Assembly: GCF_037102585.1 (NCBI RefSeq) | Contig: NW_027043829.1 | Coordinates: 1,674,001 to 1,738,000, forward strand | Origin: Saccharomycopsis crataegensis | Lineage: Eukaryota; Ascomycota; Saccharomycetes; Ascoideales; Saccharomycopsidaceae | DNA: 64,000 bases | Direction of reading: 5' to 3' | Shown here: piece after piece, positions 52,508 through 61,631 of the stretch | How the letters are laid out: each line of letters begins with the position of its first letter | How positions within the stretch are numbered: the first letter of the stretch is position 1 | The notes under the pieces: model-generated | What the model was told of the DNA's origin: nothing | Seen by the model: the letters and a program-made list of their open reading frames with translations, nothing else | Databases searched by the model: none | Position numbers and translations under genes: made by a program

Positions 52508-52647
52508 CGCATATGGGCAAAAAAAAAAATAGCATAAACAAAAAACATAAACAAAACAACAACAACAACAACAAAAAAAAAACATTTCCACAACGCGTCC
52601 TATTTCGATTTCAATAATAATAACAATATTAATAAAATATCCTGGCT

Positions 52648-53382
52648 ATGTCTCTGGTAGAATATACCGCCGAGCCACAAAACACTGACATCACCCAACA
52701 ACCACTACCTCCTCCGAAAACCCCTGATAACGATCAAAGTCAAGACCCTCCTTCAAGTGAAGGTAACGATGACCAGGTGGACCCCATCCGCTACAAACTA
52801 TTACTCAAGGTGATCGACAAAGCTCTTAATAAATCAATAGAATGCCTCTCAGTTGATAATCTCTTGAAATGCTACCCCAGTTTTGATAGCCGACTGGGAA
52901 GGAAGTATTTGAAGAATTCGATCGACCAAATCAACGGTTTCTTCTTGAAGAACTCCAGCAAAGACATAAATGCCATCCTAAAAGAAAAATCGATTAAAAA
53001 AAAGATGATGCAACTTGACTCAATAATTCAAGATGGGCAGAAATTAAAACAGAAAAATGACAACGATGATAAGCTACACATTGAGAGTTTGACCAGGAAT
53101 TATTTGATCGATTACAATTTATTCTTGTCCAAAACTGAGTACATGAATGAACTAAAAAACAAGCTAAATGAATATAAACAGGATAATCTAAAACTAATAC
53201 AGGAATTGAAAGATATTGACGATGAGAATCAACGGTTTGTTGGTGATCTCGAAGGATCCGTTAGACAGATGAAGGCACTTAAAAGGTCGTTGAACGTTGA
53301 TAATGGTGATGATTTGGATACAGATTTTGAGGAATATAATCAATACTTTGATCAACTATCGAGGAGTGAACTATTTACGTGA
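52648..53382 (+). CDS. NNF1: Nnf1, kinetochore MIND (Mis12) complex subunit
   Basis: The protein has 244 residues. A 45-residue Pro/Asp-rich leader precedes the Nnf1 domain: IRYKLLLKVIDKALNKSIE and then LLKCYPSFDSRLGRKYL, which aligns with the R-x-x-x-L-x-x-V-x-x-x-A-L ... CFP pattern of Nnf1/PMF1. The C-terminal half is coiled coil (YMNELKNKLNEYKQDNLKLIQEL). In the family Nnf1 binds Mtw1, and the MIND complex links centromere proteins to Ndc80. Yeast Nnf1 is 201 residues. The downstream neighbour is the homologue of YJR112W-A, the gene next to NNF1 in budding yeast, which supports the call. Confidence 0.82.
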   Translation: MSLVEYTAEPQNTDITQQPLPPPKTPDNDQSQDPPSSEGNDDQVDPIRYKLLLKVIDKALNKSIECLSVDNLLKCYPSFDSRLGRKYLKNSIDQINGFFLKNSSKDINAILKEKSIKKKMMQLDSIIQDGQKLKQKNDNDDKLHIESLTRNYLIDYNLFLSKTEYMNELKNKLNEYKQDNLKLIQELKDIDDENQRFVGDLEGSVRQMKALKRSLNVDNGDDLDTDFEEYNQYFDQLSRSELFT

Positions 53383-54025
53383 AGATGATTTCTTTCTAGA
53401 CCAGTTCGAGACTTTCCTCCTCGACTTTTCTTTTATGTTTAATGATAATGCTTTATTTGTTTATTTGGGGGATATTTTATTGAATGGATTAATATATATA
53501 TAATGATGAATTCATATGGATATATTCCAGTTATGTATCCTTTGAAATATCATTAGCCGGTGTATTTTATTATTGTACCTCAAAAAGTAAAGAATCGTAG
53601 GAGTATGCGACCATTTACATTGTATTATTATTTGATAAGAAGTTCAACAGCAAAAGAAATGAATATCACATCAACAATTTACCCTTCTAGAATATTGTAG
53701 GGCTATTGAAAACTGTCAATAACTCAGCCATGTTGAATTCCAGAGCCCTGCGAGGCTAAGAAAAAAAAAATGACAGACCATCCTGCGATTTTTCCCTTAA
53801 GAAAAAAAAAAAAAAAAAAAACATTCCACCTTTGCAAAATAGCCAACCGATCAACCAACCAGCACAAAAAAAGAAGAAGAGGATCATTACCAAATATCTG
53901 CCCATTGGTTCTTTACTCATAAATATTCACAACCACTGTTGCCTTATAAAACATTGTTTTCATAAATAGCATCCCATAAATCCCACCCCGCTGTTGGATG
54001 ACAAGACCCTTGATACGAACTAATC
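53383..54025. other. Intergenic between NNF1 and the VanZ-like gene, 643 bp
   Basis: It shows an ATATATATAATGATG 3' element near 53490-53505 and A-tracts at 53760-53770 and 53803-53821. No gene seen. Confidence 0.55.
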
Positions 54026-54746
54026 ATGAGATTCAGAAAGTCTATGATAATAGGTAAGTGATATTTCAGGATGCCCTAATGTATGAAGAGACAATTGATT
54101 CACTAACATGATACTACTAGTATTGGTGATTGCTTCGATAATATCGTTGTATCTTGGACTCGCGAACATCACCATCAAATTTGATAAATTTGTCCATTTT
54201 TCGGTATTCTTTTTAATGACATTGATCTTCTATTACTGCTTTGAAACCAAAAATGCCAATCAGTTGAGGTTGATGACGTTTATGGTGTGCACTCTATGTG
54301 GGGGCATTGGTTCGGAGTTCTTGCAAAGCATCATGCCATACCGGACATTTGACTATAAGGATATTGTTATGAACATCAGTGGATCGAGTTTGGGGATCTT
54401 GGTCAGCGACTTGTATTCTCGGTATATTGTTAGAAGAAGAAGATTGAAGAGGCTCGAGATCATCAAGAGTATCGGGGACGAAGGTGAAACCTTGGCTGAA
54501 AATTACAATCGAAGTAGTGGCACGTATTCTGATTTTGATACCAGTGCGAGAAGTAGTATGAGTGGCTATTACGATGGTACAGATGCCGACGACAGTAATA
54601 CCTACAGCGATTACTATGCCGATGATTTAGAAAACCAGATAGAAGGTACTGGCATACAAACTAGAGGTAGGAGAGACACCACCAGCATTGAATTGAAGAA
54701 TATTGCTCCGATCTCCTTGAACGATTTGGGAGAAGAAATGGTGTGA
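54026..54746 (+). CDS. VanZ-like membrane protein, homologue of YJR112W-A (one intron)
   Basis: Exon 1 is 54026-54053 and exon 2 is 54121-54746, giving 217 residues that start MRFRKSMIIVLVIASIISLY. VanZ-family marks are present: FDKFVHFSVFFLMTLIF (the DKxxHF motif), CGGIGSEFLQ, and RTFDYKDIVMNISGSSLGIL (R-x-FD-x-x-D-I-x-x-N-x-x-G). There are about four membrane helices, then a hydrophilic, acidic Ser/Asp-rich tail of some 100 residues that is probably cytosolic. VanZ proteins are of unknown biochemical role in yeasts. It lies directly after NNF1 and on the same strand, as YJR112W-A lies after YJR112W, and the budding-yeast gene is, as I recall, also spliced near its 5' end. Confidence 0.85.
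54054..54120 (+). other. Intron of the VanZ-like gene, 67 nt
   Basis: Donor GTAAGT at 54054, branch site CACTAAC at 54101-54107, acceptor CTAG ending at 54120. Phase 1. An ATG just inside the 3' end of the intron would mislead an unspliced gene call. Confidence 0.92.
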
Positions 54747-55078
54747 TTTGTGATGATGGTTTATGATTGTGCATTTGTAATTTATGATATCTGTTGTTGT
54801 TGCTGTTTGTTTGTTGTTTTAAATTGTTTTTTTTTTTTTTTTGTTTTCTTAGTCTGCTGTCTTGCTTTCAATTCTCTATAATTTCTAACATTTTAATTCC
54901 GTTTACCCCTTCTCCTTTAATTAATTATGAGCCTTATTATTGTTGTTTGATGAGATACTTGTTATAGCCACGTGAGCGCAGTAGAAATTACGCGGTGGAA
55001 AAATAAAATAAAATATGAAATATGAAATAGAAACCTCTTCTCTTCCTTTTGATTGCGGATGAAATAACAACTGTCGCT
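54747..55078. promoter_or_regulatory. SVP26 promoter, 332 bp
   Basis: It has T18 at 54826-54842 and CACGTG at 54969-54974, 105 bp before the SVP26 ATG. A pair of AAATATGAAAT repeats sits at 55011-55029. Confidence 0.5.
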
Positions 55079-55732
55079 ATGATTCTATATTTGTTGTCTC
55101 TCATAGGAATACTAACAGGCTTCGTATGCTTGACATTGGCCATTGCCTCTGGTCTCTATTATCTTTCTGAGTTGGTGGAAGAGTACTCGGAATTGACCAA
55201 AAGAACCCTATACAGATTGATCTACACCATCATCTCCGTGCTTTTGCTATTATGGATTGTCGAGGGATTCCCATTTAAACTCACGGTGTTCTCAATTGCC
55301 ATCAACTTTCTATACTTGAAAACCTTATCGAAATTCCCATACTTGAAGATTGATTCTCCTGATTTCATCTTGTCGGGGATTTTGACGTTTATCAACCACT
55401 TTCTTTGGTTCAACCATTTCAATAACCTTTCGCTGAACCGTCATTATGACAACAGAATCATTCCATCGTTCAGTGAGATTGCAAGTTTCTTTGGCATTTG
55501 TGTTTGGTTGATCCCATTCTCACTTTTCATTTCCTTGTCGGCTGGCGAAAACTTGCTTCCAAGCAACAATAATGAATTGGACGGCAGCAGAAATGATAAT
55601 ATTACAATTGATGGCAGTACTTTTACTCCAACGACTTTCTCCAGGAAGAGTAAAGGTCTCATAAAAGAGGTCATCAATAATATTCGCAATTATATAATGC
55701 CGAGCCAAAGAGACACTGGGGGAATCATTTAA
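55079..55732 (+). CDS. SVP26: Svp26, early-Golgi/ER membrane protein (TEX261 family)
   Basis: The protein has 217 residues. The family signature is near the start (LTLAIASGLYYLSELVEEYSE), then WIVEGFPFKLTVFSIA, LTFINHFLWFNHF and SFSEIASFFGICVWLIPFSL, each closely matching yeast Svp26. Four membrane helices are evident. Svp26 is a COPII cargo adaptor that loads Golgi mannosyltransferases such as Ktr3 and Mnn2 into ER vesicles. The ATG at 55079 was chosen because it puts the first helix at the N-terminus as in the family; the frame upstream has only a TTG. It lies directly upstream of RGD3, as in budding yeast (YHR181W-YHR182W). Confidence 0.95.
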   Translation: MILYLLSLIGILTGFVCLTLAIASGLYYLSELVEEYSELTKRTLYRLIYTIISVLLLLWIVEGFPFKLTVFSIAINFLYLKTLSKFPYLKIDSPDFILSGILTFINHFLWFNHFNNLSLNRHYDNRIIPSFSEIASFFGICVWLIPFSLFISLSAGENLLPSNNNELDGSRNDNITIDGSTFTPTTFSRKSKGLIKEVINNIRNYIMPSQRDTGGII

Positions 55733-56084
55733 GATGATCGAGAGAGAAAGAGAGAGAGAGAGAGAGAAGAAAAAAAATGCGTCGTTTATATATTCCACTA
55801 CTGTTACGTTGTTTTACTCTTTTTAATGAAATTTTATGTCATATTCCGTTTATCGGTGTAGAGTAATTTAATTTAATTTGATTTGATTACCGTCAGTCTC
55901 ATGCTTGGAGTCCCGTATTTCACATGATACGTGTGTCAGAGTCCCAAGGAAAAATCAGAATCTAAAAAAAAAAAAAATAACAACCACCAGTACCTGGATG
56001 ATCTCCCTAAAAACACTTGTCCCTGATAAAAATAATCAAAATAATAATAATAATAATAATAAATATTGCCAATTATATTGCAAT
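55733..56084. other. SVP26 3' flank and RGD3 promoter, 352 bp
   Basis: A (GA)n microsatellite at 55740-55769 directly follows the SVP26 stop; A12 lies at 55965-55977 and (AAT)n at 56040-56062. The open frame continues from 55905 into RGD3 but has no ATG before 55998. Confidence 0.5.
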
Positions 56085-59000
56085 ATGCACTTCTCTAATG
56101 TGTTTTGGAGCTCTGATCATGATTATCAGTCCCAAGTATCCAATTTCCTAGGTGTTGTGGACTCGTCTGTCAAAGAGGTTAGTCAAACCATAGATTACGT
56201 TGAGAAGATCAAACAAACACAATTGAATAGTTCAGCTGCTATCAGCAATGTGGTTGAGAATTCATACTTGAGTAAATCAAAAAATCCTCAAACCTTGATG
56301 GCAAAATCTCCTGTGTTAGACGGTTCTCAACCACTACTCGCTCCTAAACCTCATGATGAACCTTCTGTTAGATCGTTGAGCGCTAATTATGAATTGCATT
56401 TGGATAATATGTCAGATATCTCTTATAGCAGAGAATCCTTGTCCAACCAAATTGATGCCAAGGTTTTGTATGAGATCGGCGAATTCAGGGATGTGTACCA
56501 AACTTTTAATAGAGAAACTTCAAAGCAGTTGAATGATTACTTAAATGAATACCAAAAACTCTTGAAACTCGCGAATACTCGCCAGAATACCTACTTCAAT
56601 AAATGCAAAAGCTTGGAAGAGTATCAGGAAGAACCTGCCGGTGAAACTGCCCCAATAACCAGTAATGCGACCCTCAAACCAGTGGCGACATTCCATAAGC
56701 GTTCATTCAGTAACTCCAGTGCCAGATCAAGTGTTCATGGAAGCCCGGAAGCTAATAATACGCAACAACAACTTTCGCCGTTCAATCAACTCACCAGGAC
56801 CATTTCTAATGCCATCAGTAGGCAAAATTCCGACGATGAAGACACTAGTGATTCTAGTGTCTCCGAAGTCGAATCGGATTCAGAGTTTGAGGACGATCCA
56901 GATAATTTCTTGGAAAAATTGGAATTCCCTATGAAATTAGGATCTTCACAAGTTTTCAGAAACTTGAACGAATTGCAAGATTTTTGCAAAAAATTGTACC
57001 ATGACGCCTCCAATTTGGAAAGAAATGTCATCCAAAATAAGCGCACAAGTTTTATCCCGTCATTTTCGGTTTCCAATGAAGATCAAAGTGGTGAGAAGAC
57101 AGTGTTCATCTCTAATCATGAGTTGGGCAACTGGCTAAGGTTAAACCGCCCAAGTACCGAGAATTCTATTAGAAACATTGAGCTCTACGGCCAGTCTTTA
57201 GCGGTCAATGAATTGATAAAATTATCGGTATTTAAGAATTCTTTTTTCAATAATTTGATTTCTAACAAGTTTCAAATCACAAATGAAGACCAAGAAATGG
57301 TTTATGAATTCACCAAGTTTTTCAAATTTGTTATGACCTTCAATATGGAACACCACGAAATGTTAAAGCAGCAAAAAATTCAATGCAAGATGCAGGCAAA
57401 GATGAGAAAAAAAGAATTAAAGCACGTTAAACGCGAGAAAAAAGTATGGGAAGAAAAGCAACATAGTAGGGTTGCAAGCATTGAACTTAACAATAACGTC
57501 AATAACAAAGTCCCAGACTATATTGAAGACTTGAGAAGATCTGAAATTTCCACCCCAAAGAACCGGTCGAGAACCAACACTTTGAATGTCAATAGCATTC
57601 CAAGATCAACTTCAAACAATGGTATTGCTGGCTATCTTTCTAGTCAATTGAAAACCTTGTCAATCATTGCTTCTCCGGAAACAGTGAATAAAAAGAAGGA
57701 ATCCCTCAGAGCTAGCATCAACACTGCAGAAGTTCAATACAAGCAAACCGTCCAAGATATCGATGTGCTTAAAAGGAATTTTGAATTTGCTTTTGATAAT
57801 TCGGTGATGAACTTCCAAAGCTATGAAAAAAGAAAGTCCTTTTTGATTATCAATTGCTTAAACTATCTTAGTTTTTTGATGATGAAACAGTCAGAATATG
57901 AACACAAGAAATTTGTCAAACTAAATAATTTGATCACCCAGTCTAATAATCAAAAGCTTATTGATTTGGAATTGAACTCGATTCTTGAATCAAACTCGTT
58001 GTATTATTACTCTCCATTCACCAGTATGAAGTTTGTGAAAAATGGCATCAGTTTGAATCCTTCATTATTAGCTCACAAATATTTATTGAGTGATGTTAAT
58101 TTGTTTGGCACCGATGTTTCATTATTACCGCAGTATAATAACGCCAATAATTTGATGAAATTCAGTGTGCCTATTATCTTGGGGGAATTCATTGATAAAC
58201 TATACAACTCGTTCTTGGTAAATTATGATGATCAATTGAATAACAATGTCCATGATTCCTTGAAAAGCCCAAAGATTGAGCAATTCGGGAACGAGGATAT
58301 AAGCAATGGTTTACTTGAATTGGGAAATTTTGCAAGAAATTCTTGGACCCAACCTTTCAACATTTTAGAAGCTTATAATTTGCGTCAATCACTTATCGAT
58401 TTGTATGATGAATTACAAGAAGAACTTATTGAAGAACGGAAAAATGAGTTGAACTCTATTGGAGCAACCAGTACGAAAGTACAAGAATTTCAAAACGAGG
58501 TTATTAAAAAATGTGTGGCGAAGTTATTCGATGGTGCAGGGCTTGGTGACTTGATTTCTTGCTTAAAGTTATGGTTACTTGAACTACCGGACAGCTTAAT
58601 TTCTTTTGTGGTATTTGAAAAATTGAAGAGTACCTATTTTGAATTGTACAGTGCAATGCTGACATGGGAAGCTGAAAATGAGGAACAACAGACTGAAGAT
58701 GGGGGCACTAAATTCCCAGATGATGCTAAATTCGAAAGATTTGATAAAATTTTGAAATTATTTAATATGATTCCAAGAAGTAATTTAGCATCTTTACATA
58801 TGGTATTGAGCCATATTTCCAATGTTTCATCGATGGGATTCAGCTTCTCTGGTGATCAGCAGCAATTAGAGACTTTTAAACTTTTACAAGAAAAGTTTAT
58901 TAATGATTTAATCAATCCAGTGTCCACGGAAAATAATGCATTCCCGTTACTGCATTTATTGTTGAGAACTTCTAAAAGCAAATCGAAAACCAACGCCACC

Positions 59001-59804
59001 GCCCTGATGTCGTCGTCGATGCCATTTTTGAGTTCCTCTATTTCCCAGGTTTCCAGTCCAGTCATTGATGGCAATAATTCTAATGCTCTTAGACTAACCA
59101 ACTTGAAAGTTCAATTTTTCTTCAAGTATTTGATGAAAGATTTACTTGAAGACGCTTTCCTCACAAAACTTGAATTTTCAATAAAGGAACGGGAAACCAA
59201 TCAACAAAAGTCATTAAAGATTAAAAACATAAAAGAAAAAGAATCGATAAAAAGTATTAGTGCTAATAATTCACCATCACTCTCACGAAATAATGTGAAG
59301 GTCTTTGGTGATTCTATTGTTGGGAGACCTCGCAAGACTTCAACTTCTACGTCATCAAATTCAATTAGTCAAGTGATGATGTCTGTTCCAAATAACTATA
59401 GTGTCAGCAAACTCAATGAGGAGGTTTATAATAGTGTTAATGGTCCTACTGGGTCGCCAGTATTGAGTCGTGCTGAATCTGTTAATTCTAACACAAGCAG
59501 CGCGCCAACAATCATGGTGGAAGGTCTTGCGTTGAGATCTTTTGGTACTAAGAACAGAGTGCCTAAAGTGGATAGTCCAAAGGTCGCTGTTACTCCTACT
59601 TTTAGTTCCGAAGCATTTGAGGGTCAGAAGCCAGTGAATACCTCTATCGAGAATGTTTCTCCTGCTGATGGTAGTGATCTCTTAGGGTCACCAGTGATAT
59701 CTGGGGGAACCAAGAGAGCTAGAAGAAAGAGTTTTAGTTTGCTAAATAATGGTAGTGGTATCAAGCTTGTACAGCCTGATGATAATGCATCTAACCAGAA
59801 GTAA
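56085..59804 (+). CDS. RGD3: Rgd3-type F-BAR/RhoGAP protein
   Basis: The protein has 1,239 residues from the ATG of MHFSNVFWSSD, which places the F-BAR 'FW' motif at the N-terminus as in relatives. Order of parts: the start of the F-BAR (1-130), a Ser-rich acidic insertion (about 200-290), a DEP-like stretch (HELGNWLRLNRPS, about 345-385), further coiled coil with a long basic helix (KMRKKELKHVKREKK), and a RhoGAP domain from about 690 (SVPIILGEFIDKLY) through LKLWLLELPDSLISFVVFEKL (about 827). The 200-residue tail is Ser-rich. Family members curve membranes and stimulate GTP hydrolysis by Rho3 or Cdc42 at growth sites. Yeast Rgd3 is about 785 residues, so this is enlarged. Position after SVP26 favours RGD3 over RGD2. 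Confidence 0.82.
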   Translation: MHFSNVFWSSDHDYQSQVSNFLGVVDSSVKEVSQTIDYVEKIKQTQLNSSAAISNVVENSYLSKSKNPQTLMAKSPVLDGSQPLLAPKPHDEPSVRSLSANYELHLDNMSDISYSRESLSNQIDAKVLYEIGEFRDVYQTFNRETSKQLNDYLNEYQKLLKLANTRQNTYFNKCKSLEEYQEEPAGETAPITSNATLKPVATFHKRSFSNSSARSSVHGSPEANNTQQQLSPFNQLTRTISNAISRQNSDDEDTSDSSVSEVESDSEFEDDPDNFLEKLEFPMKLGSSQVFRNLNELQDFCKKLYHDASNLERNVIQNKRTSFIPSFSVSNEDQSGEKTVFISNHELGNWLRLNRPSTENSIRNIELYGQSLAVNELIKLSVFKNSFFNNLISNKFQITNEDQEMVYEFTKFFKFVMTFNMEHHEMLKQQKIQCKMQAKMRKKELKHVKREKKVWEEKQHSRVASIELNNNVNNKVPDYIEDLRRSEISTPKNRSRTNTLNVNSIPRSTSNNGIAGYLSSQLKTLSIIASPETVNKKKESLRASINTAEVQYKQTVQDIDVLKRNFEFAFDNSVMNFQSYEKRKSFLIINCLNYLSFLMMKQSEYEHKKFVKLNNLITQSNNQKLIDLELNSILESNSLYYYSPFTSMKFVKNGISLNPSLLAHKYLLSDVNLFGTDVSLLPQYNNANNLMKFSVPIILGEFIDKLYNSFLVNYDDQLNNNVHDSLKSPKIEQFGNEDISNGLLELGNFARNSWTQPFNILEAYNLRQSLIDLYDELQEELIEERKNELNSIGATSTKVQEFQNEVIKKCVAKLFDGAGLGDLISCLKLWLLELPDSLISFVVFEKLKSTYFELYSAMLTWEAENEEQQTEDGGTKFPDDAKFERFDKILKLFNMIPRSNLASLHMVLSHISNVSSMGFSFSGDQQQLETFKLLQEKFINDLINPVSTENNAFPLLHLLLRTSKSKSKTNATALMSSSMPFLSSSISQVSSPVIDGNNSNALRLTNLKVQFFFKYLMKDLLEDAFLTKLEFSIKERETNQQKSLKIKNIKEKESIKSISANNSPSLSRNNVKVFGDSIVGRPRKTSTSTSSNSISQVMMSVPNNYSVSKLNEEVYNSVNGPTGSPVLSRAESVNSNTSSAPTIMVEGLALRSFGTKNRVPKVDSPKVAVTPTFSSEAFEGQKPVNTSIENVSPADGSDLLGSPVISGGTKRARRKSFSLLNNGSGIKLVQPDDNASNQK

Positions 59805-60515
59805 AAAGGCTTGCTTGCTCTCCTTTTCTTTTTTTCTTTTTTTCTTTTTACTTCTTCTCTCAAATTTCTGTTTTTTGTATCAAAATTTGTGCCATCATTT
59901 TTGACGTATTAATATTCTCAATTGAATGAATTTGCAGGACAGTTGTTTCCTCTTCTTTTTTTTTTTTTTTTTTTGCCATTTGTTCAGTAGAGATGTAACA
60001 AGTTTTCTCCTTTATTGTTATCATCCATTGATAATTCTTCCATTTCTATTAAAACCATTATTTGAAGCATTTACAACTGAATTGAATTCCCACCTCGTAT
60101 AAATTTTGGCAGCAACCTATTGGACGCCAACATCAGATTTTTGAGTAGAATTTTTCCTTCAAAGGTTGATGATTTCGAAATGAGTAATCTTCTTTTTCAA
60201 GATAAAAGAAGGATATGCAAAAAGATCTTTAGTTCTCCCCAATTTACATGTAAAAAGATCAGTTATAGAAAATAAAGCATCATGAATTTGGAGAAAAAAA
60301 AAGTAATGGGTAATTAAGCAGTAAAAGAACAAGGAAAATTTTCAGTTAAAGAAGCAATTAAAATGGTATATCTAGATAACAATAAAGAATCAAAAAAAAA
60401 AAAAATTAGAAAGAACTAGTAATAACGAGAACAGAAAAGAGCAAAAAGTCTAAGGTCGATGATAATACACTTGTGAGAAAAAAAAAAAGGTTAAGCAGTA
60501 TCAAGTGGGTGACAT
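59805..60515. other. Convergent 3' region of RGD3 and the wall-protein gene, 711 bp
   Basis: T-tracts (59826-59849, 59957-59975) follow RGD3, and A-tracts (60394-60407, 60478-60490) follow the wall-protein gene. I considered a non-coding RNA here but saw no recognisable conserved element. Confidence 0.5.
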
Positions 60516-61631
60516 CTAGAGAAGGGCCAACAAGGCGAAGATACCAGCAGCACCACCAACAACTTGTTTAGCAGCAGCGCCCTTACTGGTAGAGGTGGAT
60601 GAAGAGGAAGAAGAAGAACCAGTGGAGGTTTCGGTAGAAGAAGAGTCAGAACTGTCGTCTGAAGAAGAGGAAGAGGAATCAGAAGAGTCGGTAGAGGAGG
60701 AGGAAGAAGAAGAGTCAGTAGAGGTAGAGGTAGAATTCAAGTTGAAGCCGTTAGTCAAAGTCTTCAAAGTGATGCTGGAAGAGGAAGATTCAGTGCTGTT
60801 ACCAGAGAGGGTGGTGGTGACGGCAGTACCGTTGACACCAGCGGAAATGGCTTCAGAAGATGATTCAGAAGCGGCATCAGTAGCAGCGGCAGAGTCGGTG
60901 GTGGTGGCAGTGATGGTGTTGGCGGAAGCGTCGCTACCAGAGGCAGAGGAGTTAGTGGCAGAGGCAGAAGCGTCGCTACCAGAGGCAGAAGCATCAGTAG
61001 CAGAGGCAGAAGCGTCGCTACCAGAGGCAGAAGCATCAGTAGCAGAGGCAGAAGCATCAGTAGCAGAGGCAGAAGCATCAGAAGCCGAAGCTTCAGTGGC
61101 AGAGGCTTCAGTGGCAGAGGCAGCGGCGGCGGCGGCGGCTTCACTAGCAGAGGTAACAGAAGCGACAGAGGCAGCGGCGGCGGCGGCGGCTTCACTAGCA
61201 GAGGCAACAGAAGCGACAGAGGCAGCAGAAGCACTGGCGACACTGGCAGAAGAAACAGAAGCTTCAGCAGCACTGGCGGCGCTGGCAACACTGGAAACCT
61301 CGGCGTCAACAGAAGCTTGAGAGGCGACGGAAGCAAGGTAAGCGGCAGCAGAAGATATTTGAGCGTTACCGGCAACGGCGGCGGCGGCAAGAGAAGCAGC
61401 GTCGCTGGCGGCTGGAAGGGCAGATTCGGAAGAAGCAGAAGCGAAAAGGGCTTCAACAACACTGCTGGCGACGGCAGCGGCAGCACTCAAGGTGACGGCA
61501 TCATCATTAGTGACAGTGTATACTTGTTCACCAGTAGCGGTGTTGACAACAGTGGTGGTGTAAATATATTGAGATTTAGCCAAGCTAAATAAAAGGGTAG
61601 AAGCAAAGGCGACGTTTTGTAAGGCCAACAT
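60516..61631 (-). CDS. GPI-anchored Ala/Ser-rich cell-wall protein
   Basis: The protein has 371 residues. Its N-terminal signal peptide is about 20 residues (MLALQNVAFASTLLFSLAKS), followed by a short unique segment (YIYTTTVVNTATGEQVYTVT). A long Ala/Ser/Thr/Asp region follows. It ends in a GPI signal: small residues (SKGAAAKQVVGG) then a hydrophobic AGIFALLALL. The middle has two repeat types: a 15-16-residue Ser/Ala unit with seven alanines, and about eight copies of a seven-residue DASASAT/DASASGS unit (roughly 60930-61085). Such proteins are heavily O-mannosylated and linked to beta-glucan in the wall. I do not recognise the specific family. Long open frames on the other strand here (60595-61320) are by-products of the repeat codons. 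Confidence 0.88.
   Translation of the reverse strand: MLALQNVAFASTLLFSLAKSQYIYTTTVVNTATGEQVYTVTNDDAVTLSAAAAVASSVVEALFASASSESALPAASDAASLAAAAVAGNAQISSAAAYLASVASQASVDAEVSSVASAASAAEASVSSASVASASAASVASVASASEAAAAAAASVASVTSASEAAAAAAASATEASATEASASDASASATDASASATDASASGSDASASATDASASGSDASASATNSSASGSDASANTITATTTDSAAATDAASESSSEAISAGVNGTAVTTTLSGNSTESSSSSITLKTLTNGFNLNSTSTSTDSSSSSSSTDSSDSSSSSSDDSSDSSSTETSTGSSSSSSSTSTSKGAAAKQVVGGAAGIFALLALL
60930..61085. repeat. 21-bp coding minisatellite in the wall-protein gene
   Basis: About seven to eight tandem copies of a 21-bp unit (plus strand GCATCAGTAGCAGAGGCAGA and variants with GCGTCGCTACCAGAGGCAGA), encoding alternating DASASAT and DASASGS. Confidence 0.85.

Noticed and set aside
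55899-55925. Similarity of ATGCTTGGAGTCCCGTATTT to bases near 63858-63880, considered as a dispersed repeat
   Set aside because: Only about 20 bases with several differences and no similarity beyond; chance is sufficient.
60595-61320. 241-codon Glu/Val/Ala-rich frame on the plus strand, and a 240-codon Leu/Pro-rich frame at 60764-61486 on the minus strand
   Set aside because: Both are out-of-frame readings of the repeat codons in the GPI wall-protein gene, which itself has a signal peptide and GPI signal; neither shadow frame has a domain or sensible ends.
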